The position numbers were made by a program, and so were the translations under genes. From positions 1 to 31,049 of the forward strand of contig MGEY01000047.1 of NCBI GenBank assembly GCA_001791615.1: 31,049 nucleotides of DNA, written 5' to 3'. This DNA comes from Candidatus Uhrbacteria bacterium RIFOXYA2_FULL_40_9 (GTDB taxonomy: Bacteria > Patescibacteriota > Patescibacteriia > UBA9934 > GWF2-40-263). A model generated the notes under the pieces. It had not been told where the DNA came from and ran no database searches. It saw only the letters and a list, made by a program, of their open reading frames with translations. Below, piece by piece: positions 13,957 through 21,367 of the stretch; the stretch's first letter is position 1, and every line of letters starts with the position of its first letter.

Positions 13957-14613
13957 TTAGGTGCTGAATCGATTTTTTAATTCATCTAACTTTCCTTCAA
14001 TCAATAATTTACGTTCGTCCTCTTTATCTAGTTTGAAAGCAGATGATCCAACATCACTATATTTTGCAACTGTTAACCCATGAAGATTGGCTTCTTTTTG
14101 TGAAAGTTTTGTGGTTAATTCTTGAAAAATAACTTGGCATATACGTTCTCCTGGAAAAATACGAATCACTTGGTTTCCTGCTTCATTTTTCATGGGGAAG
14201 ATGAGATTGCCTTTATATCCCGTATCAATAATACCTGAAAGGGAAAGATTGATCCCTCTTCGATTTGTGGAAGTGCGAGGAAATAGGATTGCCATGAGGT
14301 TTGGAGCATTCATTTCAATTCGTTCTAAAGATGTTGCAATCACGAATTCATTCGGAAGAAGATCAAAGCATTGACCTGGTTGAAGTTGTACTTCATCAAA
14401 CTGTTCTTGGTGAATAGAGGCATCATCAATAGACACTGTAATAGCTTGACGTCCTTTTTCATCCACAGTCCAATTACGAGGAATAAGGAATTTGTAGCCA
14501 AGACGTAGATCAATGGCATGAGGTTGAAGTTGGAATTGATCAATCGTCGGAGAAAAAGTAATGGCTTTTGTTTGAATGGCTTCGATAATTTCTTTTCGAG
14601 TCAAAACGGCCAT
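13957..14613 (-). CDS. dUTPase / dCTP deaminase family protein, probably dUTPase
   Basis: The 218-residue protein belongs to the trimeric dUTPase/Dcd superfamily. The N-terminus is Dcd-like ('LTRKEIIEAI', 'LQPHAIDLRLGYKFLIP'); the core has 'PRTSTNRRGINLSLSG' (112-127) and 'GIIDTGYKG' (127-135), with Asp130 equivalent to E. coli Dcd Asp128. The catalytic Glu of Dcd (E. coli E138) aligns to Pro140 and Ser111 to Thr114, so deamination of dCTP is unlikely; the region fits dUTPase motif III ('GxIDxxYxG'). A C-terminal 'DVGSSAF' stands where the P-loop-like motif V would be. The likely role is dUTP to dUMP plus pyrophosphate. I chose the ATG at 14613 by alignment; another in-frame ATG is at 14628. 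No SD is seen. Confidence 0.88.
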   Translation of the reverse strand: MAVLTRKEIIEAIQTKAITFSPTIDQFQLQPHAIDLRLGYKFLIPRNWTVDEKGRQAITVSIDDASIHQEQFDEVQLQPGQCFDLLPNEFVIATSLERIEMNAPNLMAILFPRTSTNRRGINLSLSGIIDTGYKGNLIFPMKNEAGNQVIRIFPGERICQVIFQELTTKLSQKEANLHGLTVAKYSDVGSSAFKLDKEDERKLLIEGKLDELKNRFST

Positions 14614-14688
14614 AAAAAAGAGATTCATGAATAAAGAGAGGATAAAGAAAGGATAACGGGTTTTTTGTGGGTTCGCAAGCATAAGGGA

Positions 14689-14717
14689 TTGACGTTTTAC
14701 CCATTTTCGCGTACGGT
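14689..14717 (+). promoter_or_regulatory. Promoter of the XRE-regulator module
   Basis: TTGACG (14689-14694), 17-nt spacer, TACGGT (14712-14717). The -10 is weak. It predicts a leader of about 84 nt. Confidence 0.4.
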
Positions 14718-14763
14718 GTTTCACTGTTCTTTTTATCTTCACCTTCACCCACAACCTCAGAAG

Positions 14764-14781
14764 GGCGAACAGCCGTTCGCC
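14764..14781 (+). promoter_or_regulatory. Leader hairpin upstream of the XRE-type gene
   Basis: GGCGAAC (14764-14770) and GTTCGCC (14775-14781) form a perfect 7-bp stem with loop AGCC, 13-20 nt before an AAGGAG SD. No T-tract follows, so it is not a terminator. It could be an operator for the HTH protein or an mRNA structure; that is inference. Confidence 0.55.
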
Positions 14782-14807
14782 TCTACACTTACCTCAAGGA
14801 GCCACAC

Positions 14808-15320
14808 ATGAGCACTGCTACACCGGTTACCACACAGGCCTGCCAAACCCCTGCTGATTTTATTTACGTTTTTGGTCCAGATGCTCGGGGAGCGACCCCG
14901 GAAGCTTGTGCAAAGTCGACTAGTCGTAAATGGGTCCGTGATCAGGATCATCTGGCCGTGTTCACAGAGGGAGCAACAGGACTTGTGATGTCCTCTCAGG
15001 ATGCTCTTCGCATTTTTGGCCTAAAGAAACTAGAAGAGGCCATTGAATACGGATGTGCCATTATTGTACGCAATCACGCTGAGCCAGCAAATTCTCTTCG
15101 CCAGCGTCGCTATGAATGTGATTTGGATCAACATCAGGTTGCCCAGAAGACTGGAATGAGCATTGAGCAGGTCAGAGACTGCGAGAATAGCAGGACACGT
15201 TCAGATATCCATCTTATTGCCAGGATCTGCCACGCATTGGGTCTGGATCCACTTTCTGTTGGTTTTGTTCCTTCTCGTTCAAACGATCTTCCTTCCCCAA
15301 AAAAAGGAGTAAGTCCATGA
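14808..15320 (+). CDS. XRE-type helix-turn-helix protein
   Basis: The 170-residue protein carries an HTH_XRE domain at about 95-153: 'LRQRRYECDLDQHQVAQKTG' followed by 'MSIEQVRDCENSRTRSD' and 'LIARICHALGLDP', the usual helix layout of Cro/cI-like DNA-binding domains. Residues 1-90 are unrecognised and have several cysteines (C12, C34, C83); the segment around 45-80 could be a ligand or partner domain. The ATG is preceded by a strong AAGGAG SD. Its stop overlaps the next ATG (ATGA), so the two genes are co-translated, as is typical of regulator-partner or toxin-antitoxin pairs; no toxin signature is seen. Confidence 0.82.
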   Translation: MSTATPVTTQACQTPADFIYVFGPDARGATPEACAKSTSRKWVRDQDHLAVFTEGATGLVMSSQDALRIFGLKKLEEAIEYGCAIIVRNHAEPANSLRQRRYECDLDQHQVAQKTGMSIEQVRDCENSRTRSDIHLIARICHALGLDPLSVGFVPSRSNDLPSPKKGVSP

Positions 15321-15922
15321 ATACAGGGAAAGGTGAAAAAGATCCTCGCGTTGATTTGGTTGAGTTTTTGCAAGTTGTTGCCAATGCGGCTGTACGCGTT
15401 CGTAATGGTCAGTACGATCCTGCTCAGCTCCATCTCCTTATTGTCCTTTTGAGACGTTTTGGATATGGCACACCTTTGGGAGTGACTTCTGTAGAAATCG
15501 GAGGGCTTGAACAACAGAATCAGTTCCGTGAGCAAATCGTCTATTTGGTTAAGCAAGCGCGACTGTATGAGCGTGTGCTCAATCGAGAAATGACGGTTCG
15601 GCAGTTTGTAAGGGAATATCTTGGAACAGAGGATGCTGTTCTTTCTCGATTCCTTCTGGGGCTATTTGCTGATCTTCAAGTCTTTGATCTGCTTGAAAAG
15701 GCTAAGGATGAAATTTTGGGCAACTCCATTGCCTCCAAAGAATATGCCTCTGATGAAGAGACGTTGGAGCGAATGGAAGAACATCTTCAGAAAAAGTTTG
15801 GTTTTGTCTTTGAAATGAGTGCCAGCAAAATCACGTCTCTTTGTGAGGATCAGAAAGATCGATGTCAGGAAATGCTCAGTGTCGGCAAATCAATTCTTTC
15901 TGGAATATCTGCTCCGTCTTGA
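15317..15922 (+). CDS. Unknown partner of the XRE-type gene
   Basis: This 201-residue protein is predicted to be almost entirely helical and is not one I recognise. It starts within the stop of the XRE gene (ATGA overlap), with GGAG 7-11 nt upstream. Features seen: a basic N-terminal helix region ('RVRNGQYDPAQLHLLIVLLRRF', positions about 27-48), a central 'QARLYERVLNREMTVRQFVREYLG' region, and an acidic C-terminal part. There are no membrane segments or catalytic motifs. Tight coupling to a DNA-binding regulator suggests a binding partner, but function is open. It ends 20 nt before a strong bidirectional terminator. Confidence 0.78.
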   Translation: MNTGKGEKDPRVDLVEFLQVVANAAVRVRNGQYDPAQLHLLIVLLRRFGYGTPLGVTSVEIGGLEQQNQFREQIVYLVKQARLYERVLNREMTVRQFVREYLGTEDAVLSRFLLGLFADLQVFDLLEKAKDEILGNSIASKEYASDEETLERMEEHLQKKFGFVFEMSASKITSLCEDQKDRCQEMLSVGKSILSGISAPS

Positions 15923-15942
15923 TATTCTTTACGAAAACAAAA

Positions 15943-15972
15943 CACCCTCCCGTGCGGGAAGGGTGCTTTTTT
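15943..15972. terminator. Bidirectional terminator between the XRE module and rplA
   Basis: CACCCT (15943-15948) and CCG pair with CGG and AGGGTG (15960-15965), followed by TTTTTT on the plus strand and a T-rich stretch on the minus strand. Confidence 0.85.
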
Positions 15973-15976
15973 GTTT

Positions 15977-16657
15977 TTAGGAAATGTCGACTTTGATTCC
16001 AGGACCCATAGTAGAAGCAACAGAAGCTCCTTTGAGATAAATTCCTTTTGAGGAACCCGGTTTCAATCGTTTAATGGCATCAGTCAAGGCTTTGAGATTT
16101 TCTTTAAGTTGTTCTTCACTCATGGAAGCTCGGCCAAACACTTGGTGAATATTACTTGTTGCATCGTTTTTGTAACTTTCTTTTCCTGCTTTTTGTTCTT
16201 CGATCATTTTTTTCACATTTGGACTCATGGTATCGGTCTTTGGGTTAGGCATCAGACCACGAGGTCCAAGGAATCGTGCGAGCTTTGCAAGTTTTGGCAT
16301 CATGGTTGGAGTTGCAACAGCAACATCGAAATCAATTGTTCCTTTTTGTACCATTTCAGCAATGAATTCTTCATTTCCGATAATATCTGCACCAGCTTCT
16401 TTTGCCTCAGCTTCTTTATTAGGATCAACGAAGGCAGCGATACGTTTTGTTTTTCCAATCCCATGAGGAAAAGAGATGGTTCCACGGACTTGTTGATCAC
16501 TCTTTTTTGGATCAATCCCGAGCTGGACATGAAGTTCAATCGCTTCATCAAACTTACTCGTGGCCATTTCTTTGACAAGCTTTACTGCTTCATCAACAGA
16601 ATGGATTTTCTTTTTATCAAATTTTTCTTTCAATTCCTTGGTTCTTTTACTTGGCAT
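15977..16657 (-). CDS. rplA: 50S ribosomal protein L1
   Basis: L1 (uL1) binds 23S rRNA at the L1 stalk next to the E site and often represses its own operon. The 226-residue protein is full length, with the typical 'KFDEAIELHVQLGIDPKKSDQQVRGTI' region split across the N-terminal domain, 'FLGPRGLMPNPKTDT' (the conserved rRNA-binding loop) in the centre, and 'LKPGSSKGIYLKGASVASTMGPGIKVD' at the C-terminus. It is the last gene of secE-nusG-rplK-rplA, 46 nt after rplK, with a structured gap between them. L1 is missing from some Parcubacteria lineages, so its presence is a useful taxonomic point. Confidence 0.97.
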   Translation of the reverse strand: MPSKRTKELKEKFDKKKIHSVDEAVKLVKEMATSKFDEAIELHVQLGIDPKKSDQQVRGTISFPHGIGKTKRIAAFVDPNKEAEAKEAGADIIGNEEFIAEMVQKGTIDFDVAVATPTMMPKLAKLARFLGPRGLMPNPKTDTMSPNVKKMIEEQKAGKESYKNDATSNIHQVFGRASMSEEQLKENLKALTDAIKRLKPGSSKGIYLKGASVASTMGPGIKVDIS

Positions 16658-16703
16658 ACTTATTGTGGTTCAGGCGCCTTTATGAAGGCTCCCACGAAAA
16701 TAA
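16658..16703 (-). promoter_or_regulatory. Structured gap between rplK and rplA
   Basis: On the minus strand GTGG and CCAC enclose a perfect hairpin GCCTT-CATA-AAGGC. The nusG-rplK gap has a similar GTGG ... CCAC enclosure. L1 is known to bind operon mRNA in other bacteria, so a regulatory role is possible, but the L1 consensus cannot be confirmed by eye. Confidence 0.35.
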
Positions 16704-17126
16704 TTATTTAATTTGTCCCCCCATTTGTCGAGCTGTTCCAGCCATGATTTTCATAGCCTGTTCTACATCATTTGTGTTGAGATCAGGCATTTTCTTTTCT
16801 GCAATCGCTCGAAGTTGATCTGTTGTAATAGTTGCCACCTTTTCTGTCAGAGGTTTACTTGAACCTTTTTTGATTCCCGCTGCTTGTTTGATAAGTTCAG
16901 AAGCAGGAGCAACTTTCGTGATGAAATCGAATGTTCGATCACTATAAACATTGATTACACAAGGAACAACTTCTCCTCGACGTTCTTGTGTGGCCGCATT
17001 AAATTGTGTGACGAAATCTCCAATAGGCAGACCGTGTTGACCAAGGGCTGGTCCAACTGGTGGGGCTGGAGTTGCAGCTCCTCCTTGAATTTGTAACTTG
17101 ATTTGAGTAACGAGTTTTTTTGCCAT
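16704..17126 (-). CDS. rplK: 50S ribosomal protein L11
   Basis: L11 (uL11) binds the GTPase-associated centre of 23S rRNA. The 140-residue protein has the standard length and opens with 'KLQIQGGAATPAPPVGPALGQ', 'FVTQFNAAT' in the N-terminal domain, and a C-terminal RNA-binding domain containing 'KKGSSKPL' and 'KMPDLNTNDVEQAMKIMAGTA'. The proline-rich N-terminal loop is intact. Minus-strand operon order is nusG-rplK-rplA, as in most bacteria. No SD is seen before the ATG; a GTGG/CCAC structure lies just upstream. Confidence 0.97.
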   Translation of the reverse strand: MAKKLVTQIKLQIQGGAATPAPPVGPALGQHGLPIGDFVTQFNAATQERRGEVVPCVINVYSDRTFDFITKVAPASELIKQAAGIKKGSSKPLTEKVATITTDQLRAIAEKKMPDLNTNDVEQAMKIMAGTARQMGGQIK

Positions 17127-17181
17127 AGCAATTTTTTTAAGTGGATTCCCTCAAAGAGAGCAACCACGGCTATTAAAAAGG

Positions 17182-17727
17182 TTAAATCTTTTTGACTTGT
17201 AAGAAATCTAATTCCACAGGGGTTTCTCGACCAAACATGGAAACAAGTACTTTGATTTTTCCACGTTCTTGATCAATTTCACTCACTTTTCCTTGCTGAT
17301 CTTTGAATGGTCCATCTGTGATGACAATAGGGGATCCCATTTCAATATCAAGGGTGTATTCAGGTTCTTCAATTCCCATTCGTTTTTGTAGAGCTTCTAC
17401 TTCTTCTAGGGCAATAGGGGTTGGAGTTGTTCCTGCTCCGATAAATCCTGTAACGTTTGGGGTGTTGCGCACCACGTACCAAGAATCGTCGGTTACAATC
17501 ATTTCCACAAGCACATATCCTGGAAAAATCTTTTCTTCAATCGTTTTTCTTTTTCCGTTTTTGATTTTGATTTTTTTTTCTTTTGGAACAAGAACACTAA
17601 AAATTTTGTCTTCCATGTCCATGGTTTCAATGCGTTGAAGAAGATTTTCTGCAACGTTTTCTTCATACCCAGAATAGGTGTGAATTGCGTACCAGCGACG
17701 TCCGTGTTTTGCTGTCTGTTTTGCCAT
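17182..17727 (-). CDS. nusG: Transcription termination/antitermination protein NusG
   Basis: NusG binds RNA polymerase and links it to Rho or the ribosome. The 181-residue protein has an NGN domain ('RRWYAIHTYSGYEENVAENL' near the N-terminus, 'FPGYVLVEM', 'NTPNVTGFIG') and a C-terminal KOW domain from about residue 130 ('VITDGPFKDQQGKV'). Length and domain order are normal. Unlike most core genes here it has a clear GGAGG SD at good spacing. It lies between secE and rplK in the conserved operon. Confidence 0.97.
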   Translation of the reverse strand: MAKQTAKHGRRWYAIHTYSGYEENVAENLLQRIETMDMEDKIFSVLVPKEKKIKIKNGKRKTIEEKIFPGYVLVEMIVTDDSWYVVRNTPNVTGFIGAGTTPTPIALEEVEALQKRMGIEEPEYTLDIEMGSPIVITDGPFKDQQGKVSEIDQERGKIKVLVSMFGRETPVELDFLQVKKI

Positions 17728-17794
17728 AAGGTTTCCTCCATCGATTCCAAGTATTTTGGAATCTTATATGAATAAAGTGAGAACGGGTTTAGAT

Positions 17795-18013
17795 TTAGGA
17801 AACAAGAGTAATAAGTTCTTGAACTCCTAGATTAAGTACCCAATCAAGTCCTCCAAAAAAAGCCGCAATAATGACACTGATCGCAATCACAAGGATAGAA
17901 TATTTCATGGTGTCTTTTTTAGAAGGCCAAGTGACTTTTCCTACCTCGGATTTTGCGTCTCGGAAGTATTGAAAGAGTCCAGAAATAAGGCTTTTTTGGC
18001 TTGATGATTCCAT
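17795..18013 (-). CDS. secE: Preprotein translocase subunit SecE
   Basis: SecE stabilises SecY in the Sec translocon. The 72-residue protein is the short, single-membrane-segment form: an amphipathic helix with the conserved 'EVGKVTWPSKKDT' (about 23-35), followed by a transmembrane helix at about 40-60. It is the first gene of the secE-nusG-rplK-rplA operon, downstream of a strong promoter and a short leader with a hairpin. rpmG and the tRNA-Trp gene that often precede secE are not here. Confidence 0.95.
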   Translation of the reverse strand: MESSSQKSLISGLFQYFRDAKSEVGKVTWPSKKDTMKYSILVIAISVIIAAFFGGLDWVLNLGVQELITLVS

Positions 18014-18027
18014 AATGAAAGATTTTT

Positions 18028-18046
18028 AAAAACCCCTTTTGAGGGG
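18028..18046 (-). promoter_or_regulatory. Hairpin and T-tract in the secE leader
   Basis: On the minus strand CCCCT-CAAA-AGGGG is followed by TTTTT. It lies within about 5-25 nt of the predicted transcript start (about 18050), so it could be an early terminator/attenuator or a 5'-protecting stem for the secE-nusG operon. Confidence 0.55.
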
Positions 18047-18056
18047 CAACGCAAAT

Positions 18057-18085
18057 ACTATATGCCATTTCCGATATTTTGACAA
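18057..18085 (-). promoter_or_regulatory. Promoter of secE-nusG-rplK-rplA
   Basis: On the minus strand: TTGTCA (18080-18085), 17-nt spacer, TATAGT (18057-18062). Five of six bases match consensus in each box. Confidence 0.75.
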
Positions 18086-18111
18086 GAGGAAAGGGGAGGA
18101 TAACCACAATA

Positions 18112-18139
18112 AAAAAACAGCATTTTAATGCTGTTTTTT
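18112..18139. terminator. Terminator of gyrB
   Basis: CAGCAT (18118-18123) and ATGCTG (18128-18133) form the stem, extended by A-T pairs, with T-tracts on both strands. It ends gyrB on the minus strand. Confidence 0.85.
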
Positions 18140-18145
18140 GTGGAA

Positions 18146-20227
18146 TTAAACATCTAGATTTTTGACCATTTTTGCATGTGTTTGGATGAAACGTTTTCTT
18201 GGGGCAACATCTGATCCCATGAGAATGTCGAAAATTTCTTCTGCTTTCTGAGCATCTTCGATCGTGACTCGTTTCATTACACGTGTTTCTGGATTCATGG
18301 TGGTATTCCAGAGTTGTTCTGGATTCATTTCTCCAAGACCTTTATATCGTTGAATGTTTACTTTAACTCCACTCACTTCCATTTCTTCTGTTTCAGATTC
18401 TGGTTCGCCTTCTTTGGGTTCTTCCGTTTCTTCCATCATTTTCTTTTCTTCCTGTTTATGTGTTTTTTTCTGTCCAGCTTCTTTTGTCATTTTTTCAATC
18501 ACAGCCTCTTTTCCTTCTTCTGTATAAACGTACTCTGCTTTTTTTCCAATTTGAATGCGGAAAAGCGGAGGCTGAGCAATGTAGATATGTCCTTTGGTGA
18601 TAAGGTCTGGGAAATAACGGAAGAACAAAGTGAGTAACAGGGTGCGGATATGAGAACCATCTACGTCTGCATCAGTCATGATAACAACACGATGATATCT
18701 TAAACCTTCGATGGAAAACCCTTCTCCAATATTTGTTCCAAGGGCGATCACCAATGCTTTCAATTCATTATTAGCAAGCATTTTATCCAAACGAGCACGT
18801 TCAACGTTTAAAATCTTTCCGCGCAGCGGAAGGATGGCTTGCGTTTTTCGATCACGTCCTTGTTTCGCGCTACCACCAGCAGAATCTCCCTCTACAATGT
18901 AAAGCTCAGAACGTTCAGGATCACGTGAGGAGCAGTCAGCTAATTTTCCAGGTAAGGTCAATCCTTCAAACGCTCCTTTTCGTAAAACAGTTTCTCGAGC
19001 TGCACGCGCCGCACGTCGAGCTTGAGCGGCAATTAAACATTTCCCAATAATCGCTTCTGCATCACGAGGATGTTCTTCTAAATAGATTTTGATTGCTTCT
19101 CCAAAGACAGACTCTACAGCTGTACGTGCTTCTGGGTTTCCAAGTTTTGCTTTTGTTTGACCTTCAAATTGTGGATCAACAATTTTAACACTAATGATTG
19201 CGGTTAATCCTTCACGAACATCATCTCCAGAAAGGTTAACATCTTTTTCTTTCAAAAGGCCTTTTTGACGTGCATAGTTATTGAGTTCACGTGTGAGAGC
19301 ACTACGGAATCCCACCAAATGCATTCCACCCTCTGGGTTGATAATGTTGTTGGCAAAACAGTGAACAGATTCGTAATATTCTTCTATGTATTGAAGAGCG
19401 ATTTCGACGTCAATATTGCTTTCTTCATCATGTTTGAGTATGTAGAAAACATTTGGATGTTTTGTCTGTTTTCCATGGTTGAGATGTTTGACATAAGAAG
19501 CCACTCCTCCTTCAAAATAAAAGATGAATGTACTTTCTTTTCCTTTTTCCCTTTGGTCATTAATGATCAATTTAACCCCTTTTGTAAGATAAGCTCGTTG
19601 GCGCAAATGACTAATAATTGTCTTTATGTTGAATTCCGTTGTTTCAAAAATAGAAGCATCGGGTTGAAAGGTAATTGTCGTTCCAGTGCCTTTAATGCTT
19701 TTTAAAGGTTTGACTTTTGCTTTTGGTCGACCTTGTGCATATTCTTGCATCCACAATTTTCCATCACGTTTGACTTCAGCTTTAACATAGGTGGAAAGGG
19801 CATTAACCACGGAAACACCAACACCGTGAAGACCTCCAGAGACTTTATATCCTCCACCTCCAAATTTTCCTCCTGCATGGAGTTTAGTCATGACAAGTTC
19901 AAGAGCGGATTTTTTGAATTGAGGGTGAATATCAACAGGGATTCCACGTCCGTGATCTTCCACAGAAACCATATTGTCTGGAAGTAGACAAAGGGTGATT
20001 TCATTTCCATATCCGGCCATGGCTTCATCAAAAGAGTTGTCCATGACTTCCCAAATAAGGTGATGGAGTCCTGTAGTTCCTGTTGATCCAATATACATTC
20101 CTGGGCGTTTTCGGACTGGTTCAAGCCCTTCAAGTACTTGGATTTGTTTTGCCCCATAATCGTTTTTTTCTGAAGTAGATTTTTTTGGTGCTTTTTTGAC
20201 TGGCTTTTTTTCTTTTGTTTTCGGCAT
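18146..20227 (-). CDS. gyrB: DNA gyrase subunit B (type IIA topoisomerase B subunit)
   Basis: GyrB supplies the ATPase and TOPRIM parts of gyrase. In the 693-residue protein the GHKL ATPase has N64 in 'DNSFDEA' (63-69), 'EDHGRGIPV' near 90 and 'GGLHGVGVSVVNALS' (131-145); the transducer has 'QTKAKLG' (357-363); TOPRIM has 'EGDSAGGSA' (446-454) and the metal-binding 'DADVDGSH' (519-526); the end has 'RYKGLGEMNPEQLW' (627-640). Two oddities: a Lys-rich N-terminal extension (1-22), and a highly charged insertion at about 581-620, just before 'RYKGLGEM', where most GyrB proteins have a few residues. ParE is an alternative identity that sequence alone cannot exclude. gyrA is not in the window. Confidence 0.93.
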   Translation of the reverse strand: MPKTKEKKPVKKAPKKSTSEKNDYGAKQIQVLEGLEPVRKRPGMYIGSTGTTGLHHLIWEVMDNSFDEAMAGYGNEITLCLLPDNMVSVEDHGRGIPVDIHPQFKKSALELVMTKLHAGGKFGGGGYKVSGGLHGVGVSVVNALSTYVKAEVKRDGKLWMQEYAQGRPKAKVKPLKSIKGTGTTITFQPDASIFETTEFNIKTIISHLRQRAYLTKGVKLIINDQREKGKESTFIFYFEGGVASYVKHLNHGKQTKHPNVFYILKHDEESNIDVEIALQYIEEYYESVHCFANNIINPEGGMHLVGFRSALTRELNNYARQKGLLKEKDVNLSGDDVREGLTAIISVKIVDPQFEGQTKAKLGNPEARTAVESVFGEAIKIYLEEHPRDAEAIIGKCLIAAQARRAARAARETVLRKGAFEGLTLPGKLADCSSRDPERSELYIVEGDSAGGSAKQGRDRKTQAILPLRGKILNVERARLDKMLANNELKALVIALGTNIGEGFSIEGLRYHRVVIMTDADVDGSHIRTLLLTLFFRYFPDLITKGHIYIAQPPLFRIQIGKKAEYVYTEEGKEAVIEKMTKEAGQKKTHKQEEKKMMEETEEPKEGEPESETEEMEVSGVKVNIQRYKGLGEMNPEQLWNTTMNPETRVMKRVTIEDAQKAEEIFDILMGSDVAPRKRFIQTHAKMVKNLDV

Positions 20228-20365
20228 AATAGGTTGAATAGAAACAGGTCAGGACTCTCGTCTGACGTTCAAATAACGCTTCTAGAATAGCATCATTTTA
20301 GGAAAAGATCCATGGGTCTTGTCGATTATTTTCCCCACCTCTTTCTCCTGAAAAACAAATACGCA

Positions 20366-20374
20366 TGCTATACT
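20366..20374 (+). promoter_or_regulatory. Extended -10 promoter of the 20383 gene
   Basis: TG-C-TATACT (20366-20374). The predicted transcript start, about 20381, is 2 nt before the ATG. No SD is possible in so short a leader. Confidence 0.6.
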
Positions 20375-20382
20375 ATTTCTAT

Positions 20383-21291
20383 ATGGAGGATCAGAAACTT
20401 CTTTTAGAACAAGAGAAAGAATACGAACGAGAATATCGACTTTCTCTTTGGTGGGTTGAACACCGCGTGTTTCTTCGAAGGGTCGGCTATGGACTCTTTA
20501 TTGCTTTTGATATTTTTCTTTTGTTCTTTGTTGTTTGGAGTTATCTTGATGCATTTGTCGTAAGCTATGACAAAGAGCAGTATGCGGTTGCAGAAATGGT
20601 TGCGTATGGGCAAGAAGATCTACATGCATATACAACCTCTGAAGCAGCAAAGAATTTAGAGACTTCTTCAGTGCGGGTGTTTTCTCTTGGAGATAGCAAA
20701 TACGATTTTTATACCACGGTTATAAATCCAAACTGGGATTGGTGGGCAGAGTTTGATTATCGGTTTGCTTCAGGGGATCAAGAAGAAACAGGAACCAGTT
20801 TTATTCTTCCTGGAGAAGAAAAACCTGTGACCGCGCTTTCTGTGGCTTCTTCAAACCCACTTCATTTTGCCGAGGTTGAGATTGAGAATATTCATTGGCA
20901 TCGTCTTGATCATCTTGTTGTGGGGAATTATCCCGATTGGTTTGAAGATCGATTTCGGCTTGTGATAGAAGACGAAGTTTTTGATCCAAGCTTTGTTTTG
21001 AACGAACAAACAATTGGACGCATTTCTTTTACTGTGACAAACGAAGGGGCTTTTAGTTTTTATAATCCTGTCTTTTATGTGGTTTTGTGGAGGGGGACAA
21101 GTGTTGTTGGAGTTACGTGTACGACGCTTTCTTCCTTGGAAGCAGGAGATTCACAAGAGGTTGTGGTGAATTGGTTTGGTCTTGTGCCGTCAACAAGCAA
21201 GATTGAAATTATTCCAGAAATAAACATTTTTGATCCAGATGTTTACAAATCTTTGGAAGGGAAGCAAAGTTTAGATCGACAGACAAAATAA
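20383..21291 (+). CDS. Single-pass membrane protein with Ig-like extracellular part, unknown function
   Basis: The 302-residue protein has a charged cytoplasmic N-terminus (1-35), one transmembrane helix at about 37-58, and a long outside part rich in Trp, Tyr and Asp ('INPNWDWWAEFDYRF'). The C-terminal third ('ISFTVTNEGAFSFYNPVFYVVLW' region, ending about 275) has the strand pattern of a CARDB- or Ig-like domain. I do not know a named family. It lies directly upstream of a rodA-like gene but has its own terminator, so a cell-envelope role is inferred from position only. The ATG at 20383 is 2 nt from the predicted transcript start. Confidence 0.78.
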   Translation: MEDQKLLLEQEKEYEREYRLSLWWVEHRVFLRRVGYGLFIAFDIFLLFFVVWSYLDAFVVSYDKEQYAVAEMVAYGQEDLHAYTTSEAAKNLETSSVRVFSLGDSKYDFYTTVINPNWDWWAEFDYRFASGDQEETGTSFILPGEEKPVTALSVASSNPLHFAEVEIENIHWHRLDHLVVGNYPDWFEDRFRLVIEDEVFDPSFVLNEQTIGRISFTVTNEGAFSFYNPVFYVVLWRGTSVVGVTCTTLSSLEAGDSQEVVVNWFGLVPSTSKIEIIPEINIFDPDVYKSLEGKQSLDRQTK

Positions 21292-21307
21292 AAAAAGAAA
21301 CAAAAAT

Positions 21308-21340
21308 AAGGTCACTCTTTAAAAAGGTGACATTTTTGTT
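21308..21340 (+). terminator. Terminator after the 20383 gene, overlapping the next promoter
   Basis: GTCAC (21311-21315) pairs with GTGAC (21327-21331) with inner CTT/AAG pairs, followed by ATTTTTGTTT. Its right arm is also the -35 box of the downstream gene. Confidence 0.75.
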
Positions 21341-21355
21341 TAAGCTCGTTATGAT
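21327..21355 (+). promoter_or_regulatory. Promoter of the rodA-like gene
   Basis: GTGACA (21327-21332), 17-nt spacer, TATGAT (21350-21355). Five of six bases match in each box. The predicted start, about 21362, is 6 nt before the ATG at 21368. Confidence 0.7.
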
Positions 21356-21367
21356 TTGAATCAGATT

